The notes under the pieces were generated by a model. It searched no databases. It was not told where the DNA came from and saw nothing but the letters and a program-made list of their open reading frames with translations. DNA of 64,000 nt from a bacterium (GTDB lineage Bacteria; Zhuqueibacterota; Zhuqueibacteria; Residuimicrobiales; Krinioviventaceae): positions 22,408-86,407 of the forward strand of contig JAKQIY010000051.1 in NCBI GenBank assembly GCA_029561455.1, read 5' to 3'. Shown here one piece after another: positions 36,759-46,349 of the stretch. Both the position numbers and the translations under genes were made by a program. Position 1 is the stretch's first letter. Every line of letters starts with the position of its first letter.

Positions 36759-38198
36759 TTAACCTTTTATTACTCCGAGAGGTTTTAACCGGGCAACACG
36801 TACGGAAATACCGGCCCCGGCGACCGCGTCAACAACATGCGATACATTCTTGTAAGCCTCAGGCATTTCTTCTGCCATGGTCTCTTTGGATGAGGCTCGT
36901 ACATAAATGCCCTTTTCTTCGAGCTCTTTATACAGCAGTCGTCCCTTGGCCTTGTTCATGGCTTTGGTGCGGCTCATTAATCGCCCGGCACCATGACATG
37001 TTGACCCAAATGTCTGCTGCATAGCGTTTACAGTGCCTGTCAATACGTATGAATACCTGCCCATATCGCCGGGTATTAATACCGGCTGTCCGATATCGCG
37101 GTAACTTGACGGGATATCCGGATGGTGCGGCCCAAAAGCACGGGTTGCTCCTTTACGATGCACACATACTTTTTTGCTTTTGCCGTTGACCTGATGTTCT
37201 TCAATTTTGGCAATATTATGGGCAACTTCATAAACGACCTGCATATTTATAGTTCTAGCTTTTGCGCCCATTACCGCCGCCAGGGCTTCGCGCACCCAAC
37301 TGGTTATAATCTGCCGGTTACAAAAAGCAAAATTCACTCCGGCGGACATGGCTGCGAGGTATTGCTGTCCTTCCGGTGAGAGAACCGGGGCGCAGCACAA
37401 TTGCCGATCCGGCAAAAAGATGCCATATTTATGTGCGGCATTTAACATGACTTTGATTGAATCTTCACAAATCTGGTGACCCAGACCGCGCGAACCGGTA
37501 TGAATGATCAGCGTTACCTGGTCAAGGTGCAAACCTAACCGGCTGGCTTTATCCTCATCATAGATCTGGTCTACATACCCTATTTCTACGAAATGGTTAC
37601 CTGAACCCAAAGTGCCTAGCTGGGCTTTGCCCCGGTTCAATGCATGATCGCTAACATAATCGGGATTGGCGCCAGTCATTTTACCGGTTTCTTCAATTTT
37701 ATCCAGATCTTCCCGGCTGCCGTAACCATTGGCTACTGCCCAGTGGGCTCCCTCTTTTAACACTTTTTTCATTTCATTGCCGGAAAGCTTGAGCGGCCCG
37801 GTTGAGCCGACGCCGCTTGGTATATGGTTATACAGGGAATCTACTATTTTGGTTATTACCGGCAGAATGTCTTTTTTAACCAGGTCGGTGCGCAAAAGGC
37901 GCACGCCGCAATTAATATCATAACCAACTCCGCCGGGAGATATTACGCCGTTATCAATATCAAAAGCGGCTACACCGCCAATCGGGAAACCATAGCCCCA
38001 ATGAATATCCGGCATGGCAAAAGAGTACCCGACAATCCCGGGCAGGCAGGCAACATTGGCTGCCTGTTGCGGTGCGGCGTCGTTAAAAATATCGTTTAAC
38101 ATGTTTTCTGTAGCGTATATTCGCGCCGGTACATTCATTTTGCCTGTTTTGGGGATTTCATACAGACAATCATTTATTTTTTCCAGAGTCTCTCGCAT
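36759..38198 (-). CDS. rtcB: RtcB, 3'-phosphate RNA ligase
   Basis: 479 aa. Contains GGVGYDINCGVR (metal-binding Asp and Cys), GSGNHFVEIG, HTGSRGLGHQ and TCHGAGRLMSR with the guanylylated His. RtcB joins 2',3'-cyclic phosphate or 3'-phosphate ends to 5'-OH RNA ends using GTP and Mn2+. In bacteria it repairs RNA cleaved by ribotoxins. Archease, its activator, is encoded 37 bp upstream in the same operon. Confidence 0.95.
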   Translation of the reverse strand: MRETLEKINDCLYEIPKTGKMNVPARIYATENMLNDIFNDAAPQQAANVACLPGIVGYSFAMPDIHWGYGFPIGGVAAFDIDNGVISPGGVGYDINCGVRLLRTDLVKKDILPVITKIVDSLYNHIPSGVGSTGPLKLSGNEMKKVLKEGAHWAVANGYGSREDLDKIEETGKMTGANPDYVSDHALNRGKAQLGTLGSGNHFVEIGYVDQIYDEDKASRLGLHLDQVTLIIHTGSRGLGHQICEDSIKVMLNAAHKYGIFLPDRQLCCAPVLSPEGQQYLAAMSAGVNFAFCNRQIITSWVREALAAVMGAKARTINMQVVYEVAHNIAKIEEHQVNGKSKKVCVHRKGATRAFGPHHPDIPSSYRDIGQPVLIPGDMGRYSYVLTGTVNAMQQTFGSTCHGAGRLMSRTKAMNKAKGRLLYKELEEKGIYVRASSKETMAEEMPEAYKNVSHVVDAVAGAGISVRVARLKPLGVIKG

Positions 38199-38235
38199 AA
38201 CGTCTCTCTTGCCGGCCTATACCGGACAGGTTTAT

Positions 38236-38652
38236 TTATAAATCAAAAATGACTTGTGCTTCCCACAGTTCATTAATTTTTTTGATATATAACTGATGAT
38301 AGGTTACAGCTTTAATTTCCCGTATAAAGCCATACCTGGTTCTGTCTACCAGGTCGCCGGTAACTGCTGCCGCCAGACTTGGCCCGCTTATGCTGAGCCT
38401 GGATATGGAAGATAATAAGAACTGCCGGGTATGAAATAAATAATTCAATTCCGAAAGCCAGTTAACCAGCAATTGTTCATCGTCAGGAGCAGCCAAAGCT
38501 ATAGTATGGTGTTGAGTATTGTCGTCGATTTGCCCGGGATAGATAATTTGAAACATGGCGAAAGCGCAATCGCGGAACAATTCTACCGGCGAAGCAGCTT
38601 GTACAACAATGCCCGCATCGCCGGTATGATCTATGTATCTTACATTTTGCAT
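38236..38652 (-). CDS. Archease, RtcB cofactor
   Basis: 138 aa, usual length. Opens with YIDHTGDAGI, the conserved metal-binding region, and shows a LVNWLSELNYLF helix and the ITYHQLYIKK-like end (AVTYHQLYIKK) typical of the family. Archease speeds RtcB guanylylation and gives multiple turnover. Directly upstream of rtcB on the same strand. Confidence 0.9.
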   Translation of the reverse strand: MQNVRYIDHTGDAGIVVQAASPVELFRDCAFAMFQIIYPGQIDDNTQHHTIALAAPDDEQLLVNWLSELNYLFHTRQFLLSSISRLSISGPSLAAAVTGDLVDRTRYGFIREIKAVTYHQLYIKKINELWEAQVIFDL

Positions 38653-38740
38653 TTAATTTAAAACAACATAACGGTACTGATTGTTTTTGTACGGAAAAAT
38701 TTTTATCGACATTAATTTCCGGCAAAAACCAGGTGAACTG

Positions 38741-40366
38741 TTAAAAAGTAATTAACGACTCATCATAATCAGCTACTTTTTCAAAACCCAATAAATTTAG
38801 CAAAGTAGCGGCTATATTACTCAAACCGGGATTTTGCACGTTCGCCATTTTATATTCAGACCTGTAACCGGGATCATAGATAATAAACGGTACAGGATTG
38901 AGTGTATGCGCGGTTTTCGGGGTTCTTTTACCGTCTTTAACGGTAAACATTTCATCGAGGTTGCCGTGATCGGCGGTAATAACGGCAATGCCGTTCATGT
39001 CCTTAACAACTTGAATAAGCCGACCGACGCAGGAATCGACCGTTTCCATTGCAACTATTGCAGCTTCCATATTACCAGTATGACCAACCATATCACCGTT
39101 TGCCAGGTTGATGCGGCCAAATCGAAAATCACCGGATTTAAACAATTCAATCGACTTGTCGGTTATTTCCAGGGCTTTCATTTTGGGCGCCTTGTCAAAT
39201 TCAATCCGGTCCGAAGGAATTTCACAATATGTTTCAACGGACTTGTCGATATATCCCGAACGGTTGCCGTTCCAGAAATAAGTGACGTGGCCGAACTTTT
39301 GCGTTTCGGATACGGCAAACATTTTCACTTTAGTAGCACACAGATATTCGGATACCGTACGGTCTATTTTGGGCGGCTCGACAACATAATTTTTAGGAAT
39401 ATGTAAATCGCCGTCATATTCCATCATACCGGCATAAAACACATCGGGAATAACACCTCTCTCAAAGGTATTTAAATCTTTGTCATCAAAAGCGCGGGAA
39501 ATTTCTATAGCCCGGTCGCCGCGGAAATTATAATTTAAAACACTGTCGCCGTCCTGAATTTTGCCGACCGGCTCGTCGGCATTGTCTACAATTACAAACT
39601 GACCCAAATACTGGTCGGTTATTTTTGGATCTTCCGCATAAAGGGTATGCACAGCTTCGGCAGCAGATTTAAATTTTTTGGCCTGGCCATGAACATGCGT
39701 ATCCCAACCGCGTTTTACAACTTGCCAATCGGCATTATAACGATCCATAGTCGTTACCATTCGTCCACCGCCGGAGGCAATTTTATAATCAAACCCTTTT
39801 TCTGTGGAAATTTTATCCAGCAATTGCTGGGTCGGGGTAATATATTCTAAAGCAGACTTTTCACCAACATCCCTTCCATCCAGTAAAGTATGGATTCTTA
39901 CCTTGCGAACATTGTTCTGCGAACAATTGTTGATCAGGGCAAATAAATGATTTATGTGCGAATGGACATTGCCGTCAGATAACAGACCAATAAAATGCAC
40001 TGCACCACCTTGTTGACCGCGGGCAACGATCTTTTGCCAGGCAGCAGATTTAAATATAGCACCGCTGGCAATGGACTGATCGACCAGTTTAGCACCCTGA
40101 GCAAAAACCCGGCCTGCGCCCATGGCATTATGCCCAACTTCGCTGTTACCCATATCATCATCACTAGGCAGGCCTACTGCCGGGCCGTGAGCTTTTAATT
40201 TTGTAACCAGATTTCCTTTCAACAAGTCGTCCAGCACCGGTGTTTTGGCCATGTATACGGCATTGCCCTCATACTCTTTGCCCAATCCCACGCCGTCCAT
40301 AATAATCAGGAATAACGGCCCTTTGCGTCCGGGAAATTTTATGTTCTTTTTTAATTCTAAAGCCAT
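38741..40366 (-). CDS. gpmI: 2,3-bisphosphoglycerate-independent phosphoglycerate mutase
   Basis: 541 aa. The alkaline-phosphatase-fold enzyme has LIIMDGVGLG (metal-binding Asp), GNSEVGHNAMGAGR with the phosphorylated Ser, and ITADHGNLDEM with metal-binding Asp/His. It interconverts 3- and 2-phosphoglycerate in glycolysis with two Mn2+ ions. GAGG lies 7 bp upstream of the ATG. The 278-bp gap upstream holds a perfect 9-bp inverted repeat (GTAAATTTA at 40385-40393 and TAAATTTAC at 40412-40420) in the likely leader and is otherwise featureless. Confidence 0.95.
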   Translation of the reverse strand: MALELKKNIKFPGRKGPLFLIIMDGVGLGKEYEGNAVYMAKTPVLDDLLKGNLVTKLKAHGPAVGLPSDDDMGNSEVGHNAMGAGRVFAQGAKLVDQSIASGAIFKSAAWQKIVARGQQGGAVHFIGLLSDGNVHSHINHLFALINNCSQNNVRKVRIHTLLDGRDVGEKSALEYITPTQQLLDKISTEKGFDYKIASGGGRMVTTMDRYNADWQVVKRGWDTHVHGQAKKFKSAAEAVHTLYAEDPKITDQYLGQFVIVDNADEPVGKIQDGDSVLNYNFRGDRAIEISRAFDDKDLNTFERGVIPDVFYAGMMEYDGDLHIPKNYVVEPPKIDRTVSEYLCATKVKMFAVSETQKFGHVTYFWNGNRSGYIDKSVETYCEIPSDRIEFDKAPKMKALEITDKSIELFKSGDFRFGRINLANGDMVGHTGNMEAAIVAMETVDSCVGRLIQVVKDMNGIAVITADHGNLDEMFTVKDGKRTPKTAHTLNPVPFIIYDPGYRSEYKMANVQNPGLSNIAATLLNLLGFEKVADYDESLITF

Positions 40367-40644
40367 GTTTACCTCGTAATGTATGTAAATTTAATTGATT
40401 CTTGTAAGTGATAAATTTACTTATAAAAAAAATTGTTTAAAAGAGATATTTATACCTGGTTAACCAACAAGACAAAAAAAATATTTCCATATAGGTAAAT
40501 ATATGGCATTATGAATTTATTATCATGAACGCTGCAATAATACCTGTATTAAAAAAGATTTTATTATAAATAATTATTTTTTACATTAAAAAATAACCAG
40601 CAGGAAAAATTTTTACTTTCAGAACAAAACAGGAATAAGAGACA

Positions 40645-41037
40645 ATGATAACAACCAGCACATTGCTCATTTTAATTATAATTGGTTTGATTGCAGGGAT
40701 ATTATCCGGTATATTCGGGATCGGTGGCGGAATTGTCATTGTCCCGGCGCTGATCTATATTCTCGGCTTTACCCAGCATCGGGCCACCGGCACCAGTCTG
40801 GCGGTGTTATTGCCGCCAGTTGGATTGATCGCTGTGCTGGAATATTACCGGCATGGTCATGTTGACCTGAAAGCGGCATTAATTATTGCAGTGGCATTAA
40901 TAATTGGCGCCTGGTTTGGGGCAATTCTCGCTAATAAACTATCCGGCGCCATACTTCGCATGGCATTTGGAATATTTGTTGTTAGTATCGGGTTTTATAT
41001 TATTTATGGAGCTGCGAAAAAAATGGGTTGGCTTTAA
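40645..41037 (+). CDS. Half-size TauE/SafE-type membrane permease
   Basis: 130 aa with four hydrophobic segments (~7-35, ~40-65, ~75-98, ~105-123). The first contains the family signature GILSGIFGIGGGIVIVPAL, followed by ATGTSLAVLLPPVG. Full-length TauE/SafE proteins have two such halves, so this one probably dimerises. The substrate is probably an organic or sulfur-containing anion, but this is not shown. ATG follows GAATAAGAGAC, a weak ribosome site. Confidence 0.85.
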   Translation: MITTSTLLILIIIGLIAGILSGIFGIGGGIVIVPALIYILGFTQHRATGTSLAVLLPPVGLIAVLEYYRHGHVDLKAALIIAVALIIGAWFGAILANKLSGAILRMAFGIFVVSIGFYIIYGAAKKMGWL

Positions 41038-41209
41038 AATAAATGCTAATAAAATCATATTTATATTTAAAATAGATGTAATCACAGAAATTTTAATATA
41101 TATGGTATACAATTTGCAATTCGTTGTTATACAATAAATCAAAAAAAAGTATCACACCATGGAGGTTCAGGATGTGCGGGGTGCTGTATAATAACCTGAA
41201 GGTTTTGGT

Positions 41210-42790
41210 ATGGTAATCAGGGCATTAATCAACAATCTGGCAATTTTACTGGCGCTGAGTTTTGTTTTTCTATTCATCAATGAACGGTGGACCAAAAGGC
41301 AGCTTGTCGGCAGAATTTTAATAGCATTGCTCTTCAGCATCGTCAGCGTAGTGGCAATGCTGACGACGTTTGTTCTTGAACCGGGAGTCGTATTCGATGG
41401 CCGTTCTGTTGTAATCAGCATCGGCAGTTTATTTGGCGGCTGGGTTACCGCGGTTTTTACTGTAATTATTGCCAGCTTGTATCGCTTGCACATGGGCGGC
41501 GGTGGAGCCTGGCCCGGCGTAGGCGTAATCACCGCATCTGCGCTGATTGGCCTGGCTTATCGTTATTTGCGAAAAAAGCATCCTCGTTTTGAAAAACCTA
41601 TTTATCTCTATATTTTCGGTATTATTGTACATATAGTTATGTTGCTGATCATGCTTACACTTCCTGCTCAGGCTGTTCCGCTTTTCTTTAAAAAGGTCAG
41701 TCCCTGGGTAATTCTTTTTTTCCCAGTGGCGACATTTTTACTCGGCACATTACTAAACGATTTACAAAAAAAGCTTACCGCGTTACAATCTATAAAAGAG
41801 AATGAAGAAAAACTGCGCGCTTTTTTCAATTCCGACTTGGTGGGTACCTTGCTATGCAATATTAACGGTACGATCAAAGAAGCCAACGATGTATTCCTGA
41901 AAATTATTGGCTATAGCCGTGAAGAATTATTAGCCGGTCAGATCAATTGGCGTAACCTGACCCCAAAAGAATATGTGGCCCTCGACGAAGAAAAAATTAA
42001 AGAGGCGGAATTAAAGGGGGCTTGTATTCCTTATGAAAAACAATATATCCACAAGGATGGATCCAAAATATGGGTATTAGTTGGTTTTGTTTTGATCGGG
42101 GATAAACGTGAAAACGCAATGGCCTTTGTACTAGATATCACTGAACGCAAAAATGCCGAATCCCAGATTACCAGGAATCTCAAAGAAAAAGAGGTCATGC
42201 TGCGCGAGATTCATCACCGGGTTAAAAATAACATGAATATTATCACCAGCCTGCTCAATCTGCAGGCAATGCAAATACCTGAAAATGTCATCGCTGCGGA
42301 TATCTTCCGCGAAAGCATTAACCGCATTCAATCCATGGCCATGATCCATGAAAGGTTATATCGTTCCAATGATTTTTCCAGCATACTTATGCGCGATTAT
42401 ATTCAAAAACTGGTATATGACCTGCAACACTTGTATGATACTTTTGGTAATATTAAAGTTACTTTTGATATTGACGATATTTCCCTAGATATAAATTCAG
42501 CTATTCCTATGGGCTTGATTTTGAACGAGTTGGTAACTAATGCTTTTAAACATGCGTTTCCCGACCGGGTTAACGGCGCTCTGGCAATTTCATTTAAAAT
42601 ATTTGATAACAAAAAATTTACATTAACAGCCCAGGATGATGGCATCGGCTTATCCGAGACAATTGATATCGAAACCATTAAATCTCTGGGCTTGCAATTG
42701 ATACACATTCTTACAGTACAATTGAATGGTACTTTAACTATATCCAGAGAGAATGGCACAAAATTTACAATAACCTTTCCTAAAGAATAA
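41210..42790 (+). CDS. LytS-type membrane sensor kinase (5TMR-LYT, PAS, HisKA_2)
   Basis: 526 aa. Residues ~1-190 form five to six membrane segments of the 5TMR_LYT type (SIGSLFGGWVTAVFTVIIAS, RLHMGGGGAWPGVG). Residues ~200-320 are a PAS domain (NINGTIKEANDVFLKIIG). The phospho-acceptor box EIHHRVKNNMNIITSLLN is HisKA_2-type, and the ATPase domain shows LNELVTNAFKHAF and DDGIGL. GAAGGT lies 6 bp before ATG 41210. The single-domain regulator follows 5 bp downstream. Ligand unknown; LytS-type sensors have been linked to cell wall and pyruvate signals in other bacteria. Confidence 0.9.
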   Translation: MVIRALINNLAILLALSFVFLFINERWTKRQLVGRILIALLFSIVSVVAMLTTFVLEPGVVFDGRSVVISIGSLFGGWVTAVFTVIIASLYRLHMGGGGAWPGVGVITASALIGLAYRYLRKKHPRFEKPIYLYIFGIIVHIVMLLIMLTLPAQAVPLFFKKVSPWVILFFPVATFLLGTLLNDLQKKLTALQSIKENEEKLRAFFNSDLVGTLLCNINGTIKEANDVFLKIIGYSREELLAGQINWRNLTPKEYVALDEEKIKEAELKGACIPYEKQYIHKDGSKIWVLVGFVLIGDKRENAMAFVLDITERKNAESQITRNLKEKEVMLREIHHRVKNNMNIITSLLNLQAMQIPENVIAADIFRESINRIQSMAMIHERLYRSNDFSSILMRDYIQKLVYDLQHLYDTFGNIKVTFDIDDISLDINSAIPMGLILNELVTNAFKHAFPDRVNGALAISFKIFDNKKFTLTAQDDGIGLSETIDIETIKSLGLQLIHILTVQLNGTLTISRENGTKFTITFPKE

Positions 42791-42795
42791 TAATT

Positions 42796-43170
42796 ATGCT
42801 GCGAATTTTGCTTGTTGAAAATGAAGCGATCATCGCTATGGGGCTACAATTAAAGTTAACTTCTCGTGGTTATCAGGTATTGCCGGTAGCGCGCTCCGCA
42901 GATGAAGCGGTCAAATTACATAAAGAATTACAGCCGGATGTTATCCTGATGGATATTTTACTAAGCGGCGAGCAAACCGGTATCGATGCCGCTTGCCGAA
43001 TCCTTGCTGATAAACAGGTGCCAATTATTTATATAACCGGTAATGAACACCTGCTCAATGACGCGCGCCTTGTAAACAATCATCCCCTGGAAATAATTAA
43101 TAAACCTCCATCGGACAGGCAGTTATTCACTACGCTTGAGAAATTTCATAATGGGAATAACCAGTATTGA
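42796..43170 (+). CDS. Single-domain response regulator, partner of the LytS-type kinase
   Basis: 124 aa, receiver domain only: acidic pocket ENEA, phospho-acceptor Asp in DVILMDILLSGEQTGI, conserved Thr in YITGN and Lys in INKP. No output domain, so it must act through protein contacts or a phosphorelay. Starts 5 bp after the kinase stop and is followed by a strong terminator. Confidence 0.9.
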   Translation: MLRILLVENEAIIAMGLQLKLTSRGYQVLPVARSADEAVKLHKELQPDVILMDILLSGEQTGIDAACRILADKQVPIIYITGNEHLLNDARLVNNHPLEIINKPPSDRQLFTTLEKFHNGNNQY

Positions 43171-43179
43171 TAAAATAGA

Positions 43180-43206
43180 AAAGCCGGTTTAAAGTGAACC
43201 GGCTTT
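43180..43206. terminator. Bidirectional intrinsic terminator between convergent genes
   Basis: AAAGCCGGTTT and GAACCGGCTTT pair around a short loop, with TATTATTT on the plus-strand side and A-rich sequence on the other, so it can serve the regulator (plus) and transketolase (minus). Confidence 0.85.
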
Positions 43207-43237
43207 ATTATTTAAAAACAATCTAAAAGAGCGTTAA

Positions 43238-45259
43238 TTATTTATTAGAAACTTTTTTGGCTTTGTTGACAATGTTTTCCAGGGTAAAGCCAAAATGATC
43301 AAACACTTTTTTATAGGGGCCGCTTTCGCCAAAACTATCAATAGTAACAGTATCGCCCGCATCGCCAACCCATTCCCGCCAGCCAAAAGATGAACCGGCT
43401 TCGATTGCCAATCGCGCTTTAACTGCGGCTGGCAACACCGCTTCGCGGTATGCGGCAGGTTGTTCGCGGAACAATTCCCAGCAGGGCATACTGACAACCC
43501 GGGCATCGATTTTATCTTTTGCCAGTAAATCACGGGCTTGCAGCGCCAAAGAAACTTCCGAGCCGCTGGCGATCAGGATAATATCCGGTTTGCTGCCATT
43601 TTCTTTGGCCAGCACATAAGCACCCTGCAGTACACCGGCGGCGCTGCCCAACCTGGTTTGATCGAATACCGGAATATTTTGCCGGGTAAGCAGTAACATG
43701 GTAGGGCCGTCTTTGCGCAGCATCGCAGCCTTCCATGCATAACTGGTTTCATTCGGGTCGCCGGGACGGATTACGTTTACATTCGGCATTAACCGGAAAG
43801 AAGCCATTTGTTCAACGGGTTGATGGGTCGGGCCATCCTCGCCCACGCCAATAGAATCGTGCGTCATAACATAGATCACCGGCAGCTTCATAATTGCCGC
43901 CAAACGGATAGCCGGTCGCGCATAATCGGTAAACACAAAAAAAGTGCTGGTAAACGGCCGCAGGCCGCCATGCAATGCCAAACCGTTAGCCGCGCCACAC
44001 ATAACAAATTCGCGTATGCCCCAGGCGATATTGCGGTTGGCTGGATTTTCCTTGCTGAAATAGCCGCTTTTATTAATAAATGTTTTAGTCGAAGGATTCA
44101 AATCTGCGCTGCCGCCAATCAGGTATGGTACTTTATCAGCAATAATATTTAATATCTTGCCCGAAACATTTCGGGTTGCGGCAGCCGGGTCTTCGCCTTT
44201 AAATACCGGTAACTGTGCATCCCAACCGTTCGGCAGTTCGCCGGCGAGTGCAGATTTCAACTGCGCCGCCAGTTCCGGGAATTCACGACTATAAGCGGTA
44301 AATTTACTGTTCCATTCGGCTTCTTTAGCCTTGCCTTTTTCAGCTACTTGAGCAAAGTATTCAGTTACTTGCGCCGGAACCAGAAATTTCTCATCTTCGG
44401 GCCAGTTATATGCTTTTTTGGTCAGCTTGATTTCTTCTTCTCCCAACGGGGCGCCGTGCGCTTCGGAGGTATCGACCAGATTTGGCGAACCATATCCGAT
44501 ATGCGAACGGATGATGATCAATGAGGGTTTATCGGTTACTTTGCGGGCTTCGGCAATAGCGTTGCCTATTTTTTCCGTATTATTGGCGTTTTCGCCGATA
44601 TTGATAACATGCCAGTTATACCCTTCAAATCTTTTTTGTACATTATCGGAATACGCCAGGTCGGTTTTTCCCTCAATAGTGATATGATTATCGTCATAAA
44701 ACCAGATCAGCTTACCCAGTCCTAAATGCCCGGCCAGGGATGCCGCTTCGTGCGAAACGCCTTCCATCAGGTCGCCATCGCCGCATATAGCAAAAGTAAA
44801 GTGATCGACAATATTGTATTTTTCTTTGTTATATACAGCAGCCAGGTGCGCCTCGGCTATTGCCATACCGACCGAATTGGTCAATCCCTGGCCTAATGGC
44901 CCGGTGGTGGTTTCCACACCCGGAGTTATACCATATTCCGGATGACCGGGAGTTTTGCTGCCAAGCTGGCGGAATTTCTTTAATTCATCGAGCGGTAAAT
45001 TATAACCGGCGACATGTAATATGGAATAGAGCAGCATGGAAGCATGACCCGCCGATAATACGAACCGGTCGCGGTTGAACCAGTCAGGACTGGCTGGATT
45101 ATAATTGAGATAGCGGCTGTAGAGTGTATAGACTAACGGCGCCAGGGCCATGGGTGTCCCCGGATGCCCGGAATTGGCTTGCTGTACGCCATCCATTGCC
45201 AGGGTTCGTATAGTATTGATACATAAATTTTCAATCGTCATGGTGCTCAGATTATTCAT
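43238..45259 (-). CDS. tkt: Transketolase
   Basis: 673 aa, usual length. The thiamine diphosphate motif GDGDLMEGVSHEAASLAGHL, the start region ANSGHPGTPMALAP and the second-domain signature HDSIGVGEDGPTHQP are present. Transfers two-carbon units in the pentose phosphate pathway. AAAGGAG precedes the ATG. Last gene of the run ECF sigma - phrB - pfkB-type kinase - tkt; the 113-bp gap before it is AT-rich and contains a TATAAT word, so it may also have its own promoter. Confidence 0.95.
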   Translation of the reverse strand: MNNLSTMTIENLCINTIRTLAMDGVQQANSGHPGTPMALAPLVYTLYSRYLNYNPASPDWFNRDRFVLSAGHASMLLYSILHVAGYNLPLDELKKFRQLGSKTPGHPEYGITPGVETTTGPLGQGLTNSVGMAIAEAHLAAVYNKEKYNIVDHFTFAICGDGDLMEGVSHEAASLAGHLGLGKLIWFYDDNHITIEGKTDLAYSDNVQKRFEGYNWHVINIGENANNTEKIGNAIAEARKVTDKPSLIIIRSHIGYGSPNLVDTSEAHGAPLGEEEIKLTKKAYNWPEDEKFLVPAQVTEYFAQVAEKGKAKEAEWNSKFTAYSREFPELAAQLKSALAGELPNGWDAQLPVFKGEDPAAATRNVSGKILNIIADKVPYLIGGSADLNPSTKTFINKSGYFSKENPANRNIAWGIREFVMCGAANGLALHGGLRPFTSTFFVFTDYARPAIRLAAIMKLPVIYVMTHDSIGVGEDGPTHQPVEQMASFRLMPNVNVIRPGDPNETSYAWKAAMLRKDGPTMLLLTRQNIPVFDQTRLGSAAGVLQGAYVLAKENGSKPDIILIASGSEVSLALQARDLLAKDKIDARVVSMPCWELFREQPAAYREAVLPAAVKARLAIEAGSSFGWREWVGDAGDTVTIDSFGESGPYKKVFDHFGFTLENIVNKAKKVSNK

Positions 45260-45371
45260 GAACGTCTTTCTCCTTTAATTACTGTATTTAAATGTCCCGG
45301 TAAATTACTGTTGAATCAATACAATATTCTAAATTATAAAAAATTTTTCAAGAATCAAAGTGTTTTACAAA

Positions 45372-46328
45372 TCATTTTTCCGGTTTGTTTATTGAGGTTG
45401 ACTTTGCCGGAGCTTGGTTCCTTAAAAAGTCTTTAACATCTTTCAAGGTTGGAATCCCTGGACGAGCGCCGATTTTCGTACAACATAATGCTGCGGCTGC
45501 GCTGGAAAAATGCAGACTGTTTTCCCACCGGTATTGTTTAGCCAGACAAAAAGCAAACGCGCCATGAAACACATCACCCGCTCCGGTGGTATCGACAGCA
45601 GCTATAGGAAAAGCGGCCATACTGCCGGTTGTGTTATCTTTTGTCCATAAAAGTCCCTGGTTGCCAAGGGTAATGATCACTTGACTATTTACTTTAGTCA
45701 ATTCAGCAATCGCTTGTCGGGGATCATTAGTATGGGTATAATCAAAAGCAAAGCGTGACGAGCAGACCAGGTAATCGACCATGCCGGCCAAACTGACCGT
45801 TCCCGACCTTACCGACCCGGCATCGAGTACTGTGATGATATTCATTGTTTTTGCCAATTGCGCAACAGCAGGAGAAATCTCCGGTTCGTGGCCGTCAAAT
45901 AAAATGACGCGGGGCTGGCTTGTTTGCAGCCACTTTGTGTACAGGTCAGATAGGTGTAACGGCTCGACTTGTTTGTTATAATTAACGACCGCACGGTCGC
46001 CGTTTGGCTTGACCAGAATGACCGATAATGGAGTGGCGCCATTACCGCGTTTGAGCAGATCGGTATTGACTTTATCACGGTTAAACTCATTTAACAGGCG
46101 CTCGCCCAAAGGATCGTTGCCAGCATAGCCGGCAAAAGCAGCGCGGCCTCCCAGCCTGGCAACAGTTACTGCCGCATTCGCTGCCGGGCCACCGCCGCAG
46201 GAAGTAAAATCTTCGGCGAACAGTTTTTCGTCAGCGCCGGGGTGATGCTCTACAGAAAAAACCAAATCCATTGCCGCATGGCCAATGCACAATACATCGA
46301 CAGGGATTTGATGGTTTGGTTTCATCAT
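45372..46328 (-). CDS. PfkB/ribokinase-family sugar kinase
   Basis: 318 aa. Signature 1 region SCGGGPAANAAVTVARLGG and signature 2 DTTGAGDVFHGAFAF with the catalytic Asp are clear. The fold phosphorylates sugars or nucleosides with ATP. Substrate cannot be assigned; the transketolase gene next door suggests pentose or related sugar metabolism. 21 bp downstream of the photolyase gene on the same strand. The start is one of two adjacent ATGs with no clear ribosome site. Confidence 0.88.
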   Translation of the reverse strand: MMKPNHQIPVDVLCIGHAAMDLVFSVEHHPGADEKLFAEDFTSCGGGPAANAAVTVARLGGRAAFAGYAGNDPLGERLLNEFNRDKVNTDLLKRGNGATPLSVILVKPNGDRAVVNYNKQVEPLHLSDLYTKWLQTSQPRVILFDGHEPEISPAVAQLAKTMNIITVLDAGSVRSGTVSLAGMVDYLVCSSRFAFDYTHTNDPRQAIAELTKVNSQVIITLGNQGLLWTKDNTTGSMAAFPIAAVDTTGAGDVFHGAFAFCLAKQYRWENSLHFSSAAAALCCTKIGARPGIPTLKDVKDFLRNQAPAKSTSINKPEK

Positions 46329-46349
46329 TATTTTTATACAATTAAATAA

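Noticed and set aside
38834..39406. 190-residue plus-strand open frame
   Set aside because: Antisense to gpmI, whose active-site motifs are complete; no independent support.
40385..40420. 9-bp inverted repeat in the gpmI leader as a riboswitch
   Set aside because: Only one AT-rich stem is visible, with no conserved riboswitch core; kept as a note in the gpmI entry.
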